Below are positions 1 to 6,232 of a DNA stretch of 15,137 bases, in pieces. The stretch is from a bacterium. GTDB taxonomy: Bacteria; Patescibacteriota; Minisyncoccia; UBA6257; GWB1-50-10. The notes under the pieces are model-generated. The model was not told the DNA's origin, ran no database searches, and worked only from the letters and a program-made list of their open reading frames with translations. How positions within the stretch are numbered: position 1 is the stretch's first letter; the number at the start of each line of letters is the position of its first letter. The DNA is taken from positions 1 to 15,137 of the forward strand of contig JAKAHO010000016.1 in assembly GCA_021814835.1 (NCBI GenBank), given 5' to 3'. A program made the position numbers and the translations under genes.

Positions 1-2
1 AA

Positions 3-1019
3 AGGTACTTCTCTCTTTATAAAAAACTGCGCCGGTACGATATGAATCTTGAAAAGATTTATGACCTCGTCGCCATCCGCATCATAGTAAAAACACCCGA
101 GGAATGTTATGCGGCGCTCGGTGTGGTACATCAGCTCTGGCAGCCGCTCCCTGGAAAATTTAAGGACTATATCGCCCGTCCGAAACCGAACGGTTATCGC
201 AGCATCCACACCACCGTCTTCTGCGTGGATAACAAAGTTATTGAAATTCAAATCCGCTCGGAAGAAATGCACGAGGAAGCCGAAATGGGCATCGCTGCGC
301 ACTGGGCATACCAGCAGGCACGCAATAAGAAAGGCTATACCGCGCGAAGCTGGGGCGGAATGAAAAACAATGCCGACCTTCTCTGGGTGGAGCAATTGCG
401 CAACTGGCAGGAAAATTTCACCGACCAAGAAAAGTTTATTCAATCACTCAAGGTGGACTTCTTCAAAGAGCGTATCTTCGTGGTAACGCCGGATAATGAT
501 GTGATTGATCTCCCGCGCGGCGCAACGCCCGTTGATTTCGCATACCGCATCCATTCGGACATCGGCGACCAGTGCGTGGGCGCAAAAGTGAACGCAAAGA
601 TTGTGCCATTGGACCATGAGCTCAATTCGGGCGACGTGGTGGAAATTGTAACCCACAAAGGCAAGAAGCCGACCGAAGACTGGCTTCGCTTCGTGAAAAC
701 CGAACAGGCAAAAAACAAAATAAAGACCGCGATGCGCTCAAAAACTATGAAGCTTATCGCGAAAGGCGGTCCGACGCATACGGAATTCAAAATTACCGGG
801 CGCACACGCGAGGGCTACCTTAAAGACATCGCGGGCGTGTTTGCGGACCTCAAAATTACCATAATGTCCCTGCAGGGCCACACCGACCAGAGAAAAACGT
901 TTACCACGGCGCTCGTAAGATGCGACGCGCTTCCTGAATCGAAAATTGCAAAATTATTAATAAGACTGAAAAAGATTCTCGGCACGAACGAGGTAACGCA
1001 CAAATTCGGAAAAGACTAG
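3..1019 (+). CDS. rel: Rel/SpoT-family (p)ppGpp synthetase, 5'-truncated by window edge
   Basis: This is the C-terminal part of a long RelA/SpoT homologue, which makes (and in full-length bifunctional members also hydrolyses) the alarmone (p)ppGpp in the cytoplasm. The frame is open to the left edge, and residues encoded before the ATG at 42 already fit the synthetase domain, so that ATG is not the true start; the HD hydrolase part lies off-window. Numbering from the ATG at 42: synthetase motifs IYDLVAIRII (5-14), GKFKDYIARPKPNGY (38-52), HTTV (56-59), EIQIRSEEMHEEAE (68-81) and GIAAHWAY (83-90); TGS domain about 142-204; ACT domain about 245-323. K39-F40-K41-D42 occupies the position of the RXKD motif of bifunctional Rel/SpoT enzymes, not the EXDD of synthetase-only RelA. 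Only about 40 residues separate TGS and ACT, so the helical and zinc-finger modules of typical long homologues are missing. The stop overlaps that of parB. Confidence 0.93.
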   Translation, partial: RYFSLYKKLRRYDMNLEKIYDLVAIRIIVKTPEECYAALGVVHQLWQPLPGKFKDYIARPKPNGYRSIHTTVFCVDNKVIEIQIRSEEMHEEAEMGIAAHWAYQQARNKKGYTARSWGGMKNNADLLWVEQLRNWQENFTDQEKFIQSLKVDFFKERIFVVTPDNDVIDLPRGATPVDFAYRIHSDIGDQCVGAKVNAKIVPLDHELNSGDVVEIVTHKGKKPTEDWLRFVKTEQAKNKIKTAMRSKTMKLIAKGGPTHTEFKITGRTREGYLKDIAGVFADLKITIMSLQGHTDQRKTFTTALVRCDALPESKIAKLLIRLKKILGTNEVTHKFGKD

Positions 1020-2056
1020 AGCTGACCGCCTATCAGGCGCTCCAATATCCCCTGCAACTCTTCGTTTGAATAATACTGAATATTGATAATACCGCCGCCG
1101 CCTTGGCGTTTAATCTTCACGGGCGCGCCGATTTTTTCTTCAAGCTGACCCTCCCAATATTTTTGCTGGGGGTCCTGCGCTGCGCTCAAAAGCTCCCTCG
1201 CGCCCCGCACGACAGGCTTCTTGTTAAGCATCGCTTCAAACATTCTGATTTGTTCCGACGGGTCATGGACCGCAAGCAATGCGCGCCCCTGCGACTCGGA
1301 AAGCTTTCCCTGCGCTAGCGCATCCTGAATCTGCGAAGGGAGATTCAATAAACGCATCGAGTTCGCTACCACCTCGCGGCTCTTTCCCAAACGAACCGCG
1401 ATTTCACGCTGGGTAAGTCCGAACTCGTCCTGAAGCCGCGAGTATGCTCTCGCAGACTCCAACGGATTCAAATTACTGCGCTGGATATTTTCAAGCAACG
1501 CCAATTCGAGCTTCGCGCGCCCCGTATCCACTTTTTTAACAATGACAGGAATGCGCTCGAGTCGCGCAAGCTTGGACGCTCTCCACCTGCGCTCTCCTGC
1601 AATAATGTGATACTCAACGTCAGCGCCTGATTCGGCTTCACGTAGGACTTTTGAAACAATAATGGGTTGGAGCACGCCGAATTCGCGGATAGATTGCGCG
1701 AGCTCTAGAAGTGCTTGCTCATCAAACTCCCTGCGCGGCTGGTACGGATTGGGCGCAATCTTATCAAGCTCAATATGAAATACGGACTGCTGGGGCTCAG
1801 GCTCAGGGCGCATCGGGCGCGCCTCCTCGCGCTGCACGGGCTGCTCATTCAGATGTGAAAAATGAATAGAGGCCTCTTGATGCGGTACTGGAGTAAACTG
1901 CTGAGGTTGGGAAACACGCGGCGCCGCAGGAATATGCGGATTTGTCTGCGGATAATTCTGCGGCGATTGCGGACCGACATGCGGATTATGAGGCGCGCCG
2001 TGCGGCTGGCCCCCTTTTGCATTCGGTATTAATGATTCAAGTCCACGTCCCAACAT
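1016..2056 (-). CDS. parB: ParB chromosome-partitioning protein (CTP-dependent clamp)
   Basis: ParB binds parS sites, spreads as a CTP-loaded sliding clamp and works with ParA in origin segregation. Visible parts of the 346 residues: the conserved N-terminal peptide LGRGLESLIP (2-11), the segment family members use to stimulate the ParA ATPase; a long linker (about 12-90) rich in Pro, His and Gln; the ParB N-terminal nuclease-like/CTPase fold from about 94, with NPYQPRREF (103-111) and the CTP-binding motif GERRWRA (154-160); the ENIQR..LNPLESA box (189-202); a helix-turn-helix around LTQREIAVRLGKSREVV (214-230); and a C-terminal dimerisation segment (about 300-346). The linker is longer and more biased than in model ParBs. 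The start is chosen because the N-terminal peptide begins immediately. No Shine-Dalgarno is seen; a TAGAAT -10-like hexamer lies 9 nt upstream. parA is upstream on the same strand but 515 bp away. Confidence 0.95.
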   Translation of the reverse strand: MLGRGLESLIPNAKGGQPHGAPHNPHVGPQSPQNYPQTNPHIPAAPRVSQPQQFTPVPHQEASIHFSHLNEQPVQREEARPMRPEPEPQQSVFHIELDKIAPNPYQPRREFDEQALLELAQSIREFGVLQPIIVSKVLREAESGADVEYHIIAGERRWRASKLARLERIPVIVKKVDTGRAKLELALLENIQRSNLNPLESARAYSRLQDEFGLTQREIAVRLGKSREVVANSMRLLNLPSQIQDALAQGKLSESQGRALLAVHDPSEQIRMFEAMLNKKPVVRGARELLSAAQDPQQKYWEGQLEEKIGAPVKIKRQGGGGIINIQYYSNEELQGILERLIGGQL

Positions 2057-2065
2057 ATTGATTCA

Positions 2066-2094
2066 ATTCTATTACAAACACGTAAAAAGCAAAA
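2066..2094 (-). promoter_or_regulatory. possible parB promoter, near-leaderless
   Basis: On the minus strand TAGAAT (five of six to TATAAT, at 2066-2071) ends 9 nt before the parB ATG, so transcription would begin at or within a few bases of the start codon. The -35 position at 17-bp spacing (2089-2094, TTTTGC) is poor. The position matches the other -10-like boxes in this window, which is the main support. Confidence 0.35.
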
Positions 2095-2100
2095 GTCTCC

Positions 2101-2282
2101 TTAGTAACTCAGCTTTGTATTTTACAATTCTTTTTGATGGATTTTTTCATAATGCGGCGCGAGGCAAGGCAAAACTTTCGCAGGAATATACGAAGCATAT
2201 TTTAAGAAGGTTTTGCGAAGCCGCAGCCTGCATTATGAGAAAAGACGCAAAAGGGAATTGTAAAATACAAAGCCGAAACTAA
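2101..2282. repeat. 182-bp imperfect palindrome between parA and parB
   Basis: The outer arms are a perfect 19-bp inverted repeat: gctttgtattttacaattc at 2112-2130 and its reverse complement at 2255-2273. Outside them ttagt (2101-2105) faces actaa (2278-2282) with small gaps. Inside, tttttcataatgc (2143-2155) faces gcattatgagaaa (2230-2242) with one mismatch, and ggcaaaac (about 2168-2175) faces gttttgcg (about 2210-2217). The whole element can therefore fold as one long, interrupted hairpin with an apical part around 2176-2209. No convincing ORF is contained. It could be a MITE-like or REP-like element, or the structured 5' leader of parB. No clear target-site duplication is seen. Confidence 0.75.
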
Positions 2283-2322
2283 AACAGAGGGGTCGAGCGA
2301 ACCTCTTGGCGGCGGGCGAACA

Positions 2323-2365
2323 GAAAAAATATTCGAGTGTAATTAAATAAAGAAAGAACAACTCG
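2323..2365 (-). terminator. possible intrinsic terminator of the parA-parB spacer RNA
   Basis: On the minus strand CGAGTTGT (2358-2365) can pair with ACACTCG (2334-2340) with one bulged base. It is followed directly by a T-rich run (AATATTTTTTC). The stem is short and the loop long (17 nt), so this is a moderate candidate. It would end the transcript started by the promoter at 2534-2562. Confidence 0.35.
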
Positions 2366-2527
2366 AGATCTGGTGCCCTGCCTTATACCAATGGTCCGTC
2401 GACTGCCTCCGTCTTAGAAAAACGTATACGTAGCCCGCATTCCTCATCTTTCGACGCTCCTGATACTGCAAATTCCGGCCGGATATTCACCGTACCGTTC
2501 GCGCAGATAAATATGGCATGCGAACTA
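2323..2527 (-). ncRNA. candidate small non-coding RNA, family unrecognised
   Basis: This stretch after parA has no supportable ORF but looks like an independent transcription unit of about 205 nt. A near-consensus promoter lies upstream and a terminator-like hairpin with T-run lies at the end. The predicted RNA would begin within a few bases of a 6-bp hairpin, GTTCGC/GCGAAC (2520-2525 with 2497-2502). A second perfect 6-bp stem, CGTCGA/TCGACG (2451-2456 with 2397-2402), encloses a 48-nt domain. Perfect 10-bp palindromes lie at 2474-2483 and 2422-2431. Short stretches recall RNase P RNA (GAGGAA..GCGGGCT, GGCAGGG), but the other conserved RNase P regions are absent; it also lacks the tmRNA T-arm and the SRP GGAAG loop. 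The same transcript could instead be a long parB leader. The ends are estimates. Confidence 0.4.
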
Positions 2528-2533
2528 ATGGAA

Positions 2534-2562
2534 ATACTATTACCGAGAATTGGACGTGTCAA
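2534..2562 (-). promoter_or_regulatory. sigma70-type promoter just after parA
   Basis: On the minus strand a perfect -35 TTGACA (2557-2562) is separated by exactly 17 bp from TAGTAT (2534-2539, four of six to TATAAT). It lies about 10 bp past the parA stop and points into the non-coding spacer. Predicted start is about 2526-2528, at the base of the first hairpin of the candidate RNA. Confidence 0.5.
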
Positions 2563-2571
2563 TGCAAGTCA

Positions 2572-3543
2572 TTAGCCCGCACTCCCCTCATCGTGAGAAA
2601 ACAAAATAACGGGCGGGAACTCCTCAAGTTCGGCGATTTCCTCGATTATTTCACTGCGCTCGAGCGGAATTTCGATTACGGGGATGGTCCTTCCTGCAGG
2701 ACGGACAACTTCCTCAATATACACATCTTCGGGAACGGCCTCGTGTGTGTGCGGCGCAGAATACGCAACGGGTTGGGGCGCGCCGCTAAATTGGGCCGCG
2801 ACTTCCCGCGCGAGACGTTCATAGGCAAGAGCTCCACTGCTCATCGGCGCATGAAGCGCTACGGGCTTCTGGAAACTCGGCGCCTCCGCAAGACTCACCG
2901 AACGCGGAATCTCAACGTCGTAGACGTGATGCGGAAACCGCTTGCGCACCTCGCGCGCCACCTCGCGCGAAAGCTTCTCGCGTTTGTCATACATCGTGAG
3001 TAATGCCCCTCCGATTTGAAGCGGATGCTGAAGGTTATTGCGGATAAGGTCGATGGTCTGCAAAAGCTGAGAGAGTCCTTCCAAGCTGTAATACTCGCAC
3101 TGCACGGGAATAATAACTTCGGTGGCCGCAAGAAGACCGTTCACCGTGAGCAAGTTCACGCTCGGCGGCAAATCAATAAGAATAAAGTCATACCACTGGC
3201 TCACGCTCTCCACGAATTTTCTCAAGTACCATTCGCGCTCCGGCACATTCACAAGCTCAATAAGCGCGCCCGCTAAATCTCCCGATGCGGGAGCGACGTG
3301 AAGCCCTGAAAGATGCGTCGGCTTAATCGCACGCTCGGGAGGAAGGCCGGCAAGAAGCGCATGGTAAATTGTTTCTCCTTCGCCGTGGCGCACGCCAAGG
3401 CCGACTGTCGCATTAAACTGCGGGTCAAAATCAATAAGCAATGTCCGGCGTCCACTCATCGCCAAGTACGCCGCCAAATTCATTGCGGTTGTTGTTTTTC
3501 CTACTCCTCCCTTCTGATTACAAATGGCGATTACCCGCGTCAT
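2572..3543 (-). CDS. parA: ParA/Soj chromosome-partitioning ATPase
   Basis: ParA is a deviant-Walker ATPase that dimerises on nucleoid DNA and, with ParB, moves origins apart. Seen in the 323 residues: deviant Walker A KGGVGKTT (11-18) with the signature lysine K11 and K16; Walker A' LLIDFDPQ (35-42) with D40, the position used for hydrolysis; Walker B ILIDLPP (121-127); and EIPRSVSLAEAPSFQKPV (211-228), typical of chromosomal Soj proteins. The core ends near residue 252. A tail of about 70 residues follows, starting Pro/Ala-rich and becoming strongly acidic (about 266-320), which most Soj proteins (about 250-270 residues) lack. The start is fixed because the Walker A region begins 10 residues in. 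This is one of the few genes here with an SD-like AAGGA (3554-3558, 10 nt before ATG). It is divergent from tRNA-Leu. Confidence 0.95.
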   Translation of the reverse strand: MTRVIAICNQKGGVGKTTTAMNLAAYLAMSGRRTLLIDFDPQFNATVGLGVRHGEGETIYHALLAGLPPERAIKPTHLSGLHVAPASGDLAGALIELVNVPEREWYLRKFVESVSQWYDFILIDLPPSVNLLTVNGLLAATEVIIPVQCEYYSLEGLSQLLQTIDLIRNNLQHPLQIGGALLTMYDKREKLSREVAREVRKRFPHHVYDVEIPRSVSLAEAPSFQKPVALHAPMSSGALAYERLAREVAAQFSGAPQPVAYSAPHTHEAVPEDVYIEEVVRPAGRTIPVIEIPLERSEIIEEIAELEEFPPVILFSHDEGSAG

Positions 3544-3562
3544 AGGATTAGGGTCCTTCTTT

Positions 3563-3591
3563 ACTCTAACGTATTTTTATGGCATCCTCAA
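3563..3591 (-). promoter_or_regulatory. weak candidate parA promoter
   Basis: TTGAGG (3586-3591) and TAGAGT (3563-3568) lie 17 bp apart on the minus strand, each matching four of six consensus bases. The predicted start falls near the AAGGA element, leaving a leader of only about 12 nt, so either this promoter or that ribosome binding site may be wrong. Confidence 0.25.
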
Positions 3592-3601
3592 TACAAGTTT
3601 T

Positions 3602-3685
3602 GCCGAGGTGGCGGAACTGGCAGACGCACAGGACTCAAAATCCTGCGATCGCAAGGTCATGCGGGTTCAATTCCCGCCCTCGGCA
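3602..3685 (+). tRNA. tRNA-Leu (anticodon CAA)
   Basis: A full class II cloverleaf can be drawn. The 7-bp acceptor stem pairs 3602-3608 with 3678-3684, with discriminator A at 3685. The D arm has a 3-bp stem (3611-3613 with 3625-3627). The 5-bp anticodon stem 3629-3633/3641-3645 holds the loop CTCAAAA, placing CAA at 3636-3638, which reads UUG leucine codons. A long variable arm (3646-3660) is typical of Leu. The T arm is 3661-3677 with loop TTCAATT. The bases after the discriminator are CAC, not CCA, so the 3' CCA would have to be added enzymatically. A second copy of the 3' end that does carry CCA lies 72 bp downstream. Confidence 0.97.
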
Positions 3686-3758
3686 CACAAAAGAGAACCC
3701 GCGCGGGTTTGTCCCTACGGGACGTCCCCCGTAGGGGGACAATTCCCGCCCTCGGCAC
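3668..3758 (+). repeat. 19-bp direct repeat of the tRNA-Leu 3' end (att-like duplication)
   Basis: The 19-mer caattcccgccctcggcac occurs at 3668-3686, inside the tRNA T arm and acceptor, and again at 3740-3758, offset by 72 bp. The second copy continues as CA, so it reads discriminator A then CCA (3757-3760): a complete encoded tRNA tail. This is what integration at a tRNA 3' end, or a tandem duplication of it, would leave. No integrase is visible nearby. Confidence 0.85.
3687..3740 (+). repeat. two GC-rich palindromes between the tRNA-Leu tail copies
   Basis: The segment between the two tail copies consists almost entirely of two hairpins. The first is a perfect 14-bp palindrome aacccgcgcgggtt (3696-3709), extendable with a bulge using acaaa (3687-3691) and tttgt. 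The second pairs gtccctacggg (3711-3721) with cccgtagggggac (3728-3740) with a 2-nt bulge. There is no T-run after either, so they do not look like classical terminators; they look like a REP-type palindromic unit. Confidence 0.6.
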
Positions 3759-3787
3759 CAGATTTAATTAATCAAAGTAATACGACT

Positions 3788-4048
3788 ATGTTCGACCCGC
3801 TTTCATTTTTTAAGAATCAACCCGCAAAAGAAACCGCAAAAATGCTCAAGGAATTTCTCGTGAAAATCGAGAAGCTTGAAGAGCGCGAAAAACAGATGGT
3901 CGCCAAAATGGTACGTGGAAAAGTGAAGGGCAAGCTCGCCCCGCACGAAATCGAGCATGCCTTTAAAGAACTGGAAATTCACCTTATGAATGAGATGAGT
4001 TCCGACGAGCTCGCTGCCGTCCGCAAAGTGTTCCTCTCCTTCTTCTAA
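3788..4048 (+). CDS. 86-residue unknown charged helical protein
   Basis: No family is recognised. The open frame runs back through the tRNA, but the ATG at 3788 is the sensible start because everything upstream is tRNA and palindromic sequence. The product is small, hydrophilic and probably all alpha-helical, with heptad-like charged stretches at about 12-45 (KETAKMLKEFLVKIEKLEER) and 53-82, and a second basic patch MVRGKVKGK (41-49). There is no signal peptide or membrane segment. Codon use resembles the neighbours (CTC, GAA, AAG, CGC). No Shine-Dalgarno is visible. The TAA stop overlaps the TAG stop of the convergent gene (shared CTAA). It may be carried on the tRNA-Leu transcript. Confidence 0.7.
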   Translation: MFDPLSFFKNQPAKETAKMLKEFLVKIEKLEEREKQMVAKMVRGKVKGKLAPHEIEHAFKELEIHLMNEMSSDELAAVRKVFLSFF

Positions 4049-5952
4049 TAGAATTTCAGAATGAATTGCACCTGCCCCTCGTACTCATCGTGGGGCATTG
4101 CATCTTTATACTGCTCTTTCTTTTTAAATCCGAAAATACGAACCTCGAACTTTGGATTGTCAGTATAGGATACCGAGCCGGAAATTGTTTCAGTAGACGG
4201 CACAAACCGCTCATGTTCCGATTTTTCTTTTTTATATCCGGCTTCTGCGGCGCCAAGTTTTGTCCCTATCCCCGCCCCCACCTCAGTCACCTTACCCCAA
4301 TCGTGCAACGCGTGTGAGGCATCGAGCCCCATAATAAGGCCCTCGTGCGCCTTCACCTTCGCGCCAAGTGAAAATTCTGTTGAAGCGATATGCGGAATAT
4401 ACCGTTGCGCTTGAAAATCGGAAAACTGTCCGCGTAAGAGTTGTGAAGCGCCTATGTGGAATTGCCCAACCTCATGCGGGTCAATATAGATAAGTCGCGC
4501 ACCGACCGCCGACTCGGTAGATAAATCCTTATTATTAAATGTAGTGAATACGTCCGTGGTCGGCATGCTGAACGCCGTCTGAAGCGTCGCGCCAAGCCTC
4601 GCCCTCAATTCTCCATACTCCCCCTTCGTAAGATGAAATTCATCAAGATAATTTGCGAATACGCGCGCCACAACTTCATTAAAGTCGGCAGTGCCGTTCT
4701 CAAAATTCTTAACCGATAAGCGCATAATCGTTGCATCAGCATCAATGCTCGCCCGCTCATTGCCGAACTTTCCGCTAAGTTTCAGCGCGTTCGCGCTCTC
4801 TAATGATTGATACGGATTATCGCGGGTGTCGCTGAAGTTCAATACCTCCACGCCAACGTACGACTTATTCAAGCTTAACGTGTGAACATCGGGACTGAGC
4901 GCCAACTCAATGCCATTTGTCTTGAGCTTAAGCGCCCCCGCACCAAGAGCGGACTCAAGTTCTTCCTGCGTATGTTGCATTCCCGCAAACGCAGAGGTAA
5001 TTTCCTGTGCTCTGCTTTTGACCGGAAATAATACATGTTTTTCATCGCTCACGAACGTACCAAACGGCGCAATCCACCCCGAAAACCTTTCTTTTATTCC
5101 TATCGCATCACTAAAGTTCAACGTTCCGGTCCTGATGGACTGTAGGCTATCAAGAAAGACTATTTCCTTTTCTTTCCCCTCACCCACGACAACGCCCGTC
5201 ATCGCGTGAGCAAAGCCCTGCTCAAGAGTGTCCTGAATCCAGGACTCCTTACCCATCATTCTTGCCGCCTTCGCAACAAATGTAGAAATATTACCGCATA
5301 TTCCGCCGGGAATATGTTCGCCATTTAGAGCGGCCTTGAGCGACTGAAACATAGCATCATCGGAAACGCTCACGCTCTCATTTTTTGCTGCCATATCTGA
5401 GTTATATTCGGAATACAACATGCCCCCAATAACCCTCAGCGCAAGAACCTTCTGCTTATCATTAAGAGAATTAATATTGGCGAGATTATCAAAATATTCT
5501 TTCACGTTTGTTGCTCTTTCAATCATGTCGCGATTCGTTCGAAGTACAAAATCTTTTTCCCCTGTGGTGAGATAATATTCTGGCTGAAGCCCCTGGGGAA
5601 GCGAGGGCGTTTTTTCAATAGTCCCACCCAATGAAAGACTAATTGTGTTCAATAACTGCTCTGATTCTGGCTCATGCAACGTCAGAACCTCTTCTTCCGC
5701 TTCTTGAGCGCGCTCGACAATCTCGACGCCAGAAGGATTTTCGCCCGCATATGCGGAAGAAGCCCCTATAAAAAGTGAAAGTGACGCGATGAGGGGCGTA
5801 ACATGTTTACCCATTTTTCGCGCAAGATCAGTAAGAATACCCTCTTCGGTCTCCTTAAAATTCTCGAATGGAGACTCAATACGCTCCCGTGTTTCGGGCC
5901 TTATCGGTTCCACATGCTCTTCCGGCTTCGGGAGTCGCTCAAAGTGTTTCAT
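4045..5952 (-). CDS. exported protein: transglutaminase-like domain plus beta-rich C-terminal half
   Basis: I recognise no named family for the whole protein (635 residues). Residues 1-49 are polar and acidic; 50-69 form a hydrophobic segment ending AYA|GEN, a good signal-peptidase-type site, so the rest is probably outside the cytoplasm. A transglutaminase-like (papain-fold) catalytic pattern follows: Cys219 at the start of a helix in GGICGNISTFVAKAARMMG, His249 in GFAHAMTGVVV and Asp268 in VFLDSL. From about 340 to the end the sequence is dominated by alternating beta-strand-like segments, ending in aromatic residues (QFILKFY), reminiscent of an outer-membrane barrel or a beta-sandwich. The ATG at 5952 overlaps the upstream stop (TAATG), arguing for translational coupling and for this start. 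An internal Met47 (5814) would give a more ordinary signal peptide but has no better initiation signals. The substrate is unknown. Confidence 0.85.
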   Translation of the reverse strand: MKHFERLPKPEEHVEPIRPETRERIESPFENFKETEEGILTDLARKMGKHVTPLIASLSLFIGASSAYAGENPSGVEIVERAQEAEEEVLTLHEPESEQLLNTISLSLGGTIEKTPSLPQGLQPEYYLTTGEKDFVLRTNRDMIERATNVKEYFDNLANINSLNDKQKVLALRVIGGMLYSEYNSDMAAKNESVSVSDDAMFQSLKAALNGEHIPGGICGNISTFVAKAARMMGKESWIQDTLEQGFAHAMTGVVVGEGKEKEIVFLDSLQSIRTGTLNFSDAIGIKERFSGWIAPFGTFVSDEKHVLFPVKSRAQEITSAFAGMQHTQEELESALGAGALKLKTNGIELALSPDVHTLSLNKSYVGVEVLNFSDTRDNPYQSLESANALKLSGKFGNERASIDADATIMRLSVKNFENGTADFNEVVARVFANYLDEFHLTKGEYGELRARLGATLQTAFSMPTTDVFTTFNNKDLSTESAVGARLIYIDPHEVGQFHIGASQLLRGQFSDFQAQRYIPHIASTEFSLGAKVKAHEGLIMGLDASHALHDWGKVTEVGAGIGTKLGAAEAGYKKEKSEHERFVPSTETISGSVSYTDNPKFEVRIFGFKKKEQYKDAMPHDEYEGQVQFILKFY

Positions 5953-6224
5953 TAGTTTTCTTGCGTTAACGCCGAAGCGAATTCCGTTTTTTCTAATTCC
6001 AGAATTTCATGCGCAAGACGTTCATTATATCGGCTTGCAAGCTTTTGCTTTTTTATCACGAGCTCCGTAAAAAACGGAATTTTTCCGGGAAACGCGATCA
6101 TCGCGAGCATCAGGTTCTGACGCTCGGTAAATGAAAGTGAAGATAACAATTGCTTCACAAGCTCAATGTTGGAAGATGTAAGCCTTTTTTCTAAAAAAAC
6201 CGAAAGGTTTTCCCAATCAATCAT
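5952..6224 (-). CDS. 90-residue unknown protein, first gene of the transglutaminase-like operon
   Basis: No family is recognised. The product is predicted to be soluble, mostly helical, without signal peptide or membrane segment. Leu/Ser-rich amphipathic helices lie at about 7-32, a hydrophobic stretch LMLAMIAFPGKIPFF at 38-52, and a charged helix at about 53-82. Its TAA overlaps the next ATG by one base (TAATG), so it is almost certainly co-transcribed and translationally coupled with the 635-residue exported protein. Its polar character and position suggest a cytoplasmic partner of that protein's unusually long N-terminal tail, but this is inference only. The start is supported by the promoter directly upstream, whose predicted transcription start is at or next to the ATG. 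Confidence 0.75.
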   Translation of the reverse strand: MIDWENLSVFLEKRLTSSNIELVKQLLSSLSFTERQNLMLAMIAFPGKIPFFTELVIKKQKLASRYNERLAHEILELEKTEFASALTQEN

Positions 6225-6232
6225 ACACGCTA

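Noticed and set aside
2058..2282. Plus-strand ORF of 74 codons in the parA-parB spacer
   Set aside because: It lies almost wholly in the inverted repeat, has no initiation signal and a composition unlike the neighbouring proteins.
2422..2483. 10-bp palindromes acgtatacgt and tccggccgga as parS sites
   Set aside because: Neither resembles the known parS core (GTTTCACGTGAAAC); one or two 10-bp palindromes in a spacer this long can occur by chance.
2323..2527. RNase P RNA assignment for the spacer RNA
   Set aside because: Only two short stretches resemble conserved region I and the P7 area, with wrong spacing, and the remaining conserved regions are not found.
2518..3003. 161-codon plus-strand ORF antisense to parA
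   Set aside because: Shadow of the well-supported parA gene, rich in Arg from reversed codons.
3524..3787. In-frame N-terminal extension of the 86-residue plus-strand gene
   Set aside because: The extension would translate straight through tRNA-Leu and the palindromic segment; the ATG at 3788 is the sensible start.
3777..3790. Sequence taatacgacta resembling the start of the T7 RNA polymerase promoter
   Set aside because: Only the first 11 bases match; the rest of the phage promoter is absent and the gene starts within it, so this is coincidence.
5812..5814. Internal Met47 as the true start of the transglutaminase-like protein
   Set aside because: It would give a neater signal peptide, but the TAATG overlap supports the upstream ATG and no ribosome binding site precedes Met47; kept only as an alternative.
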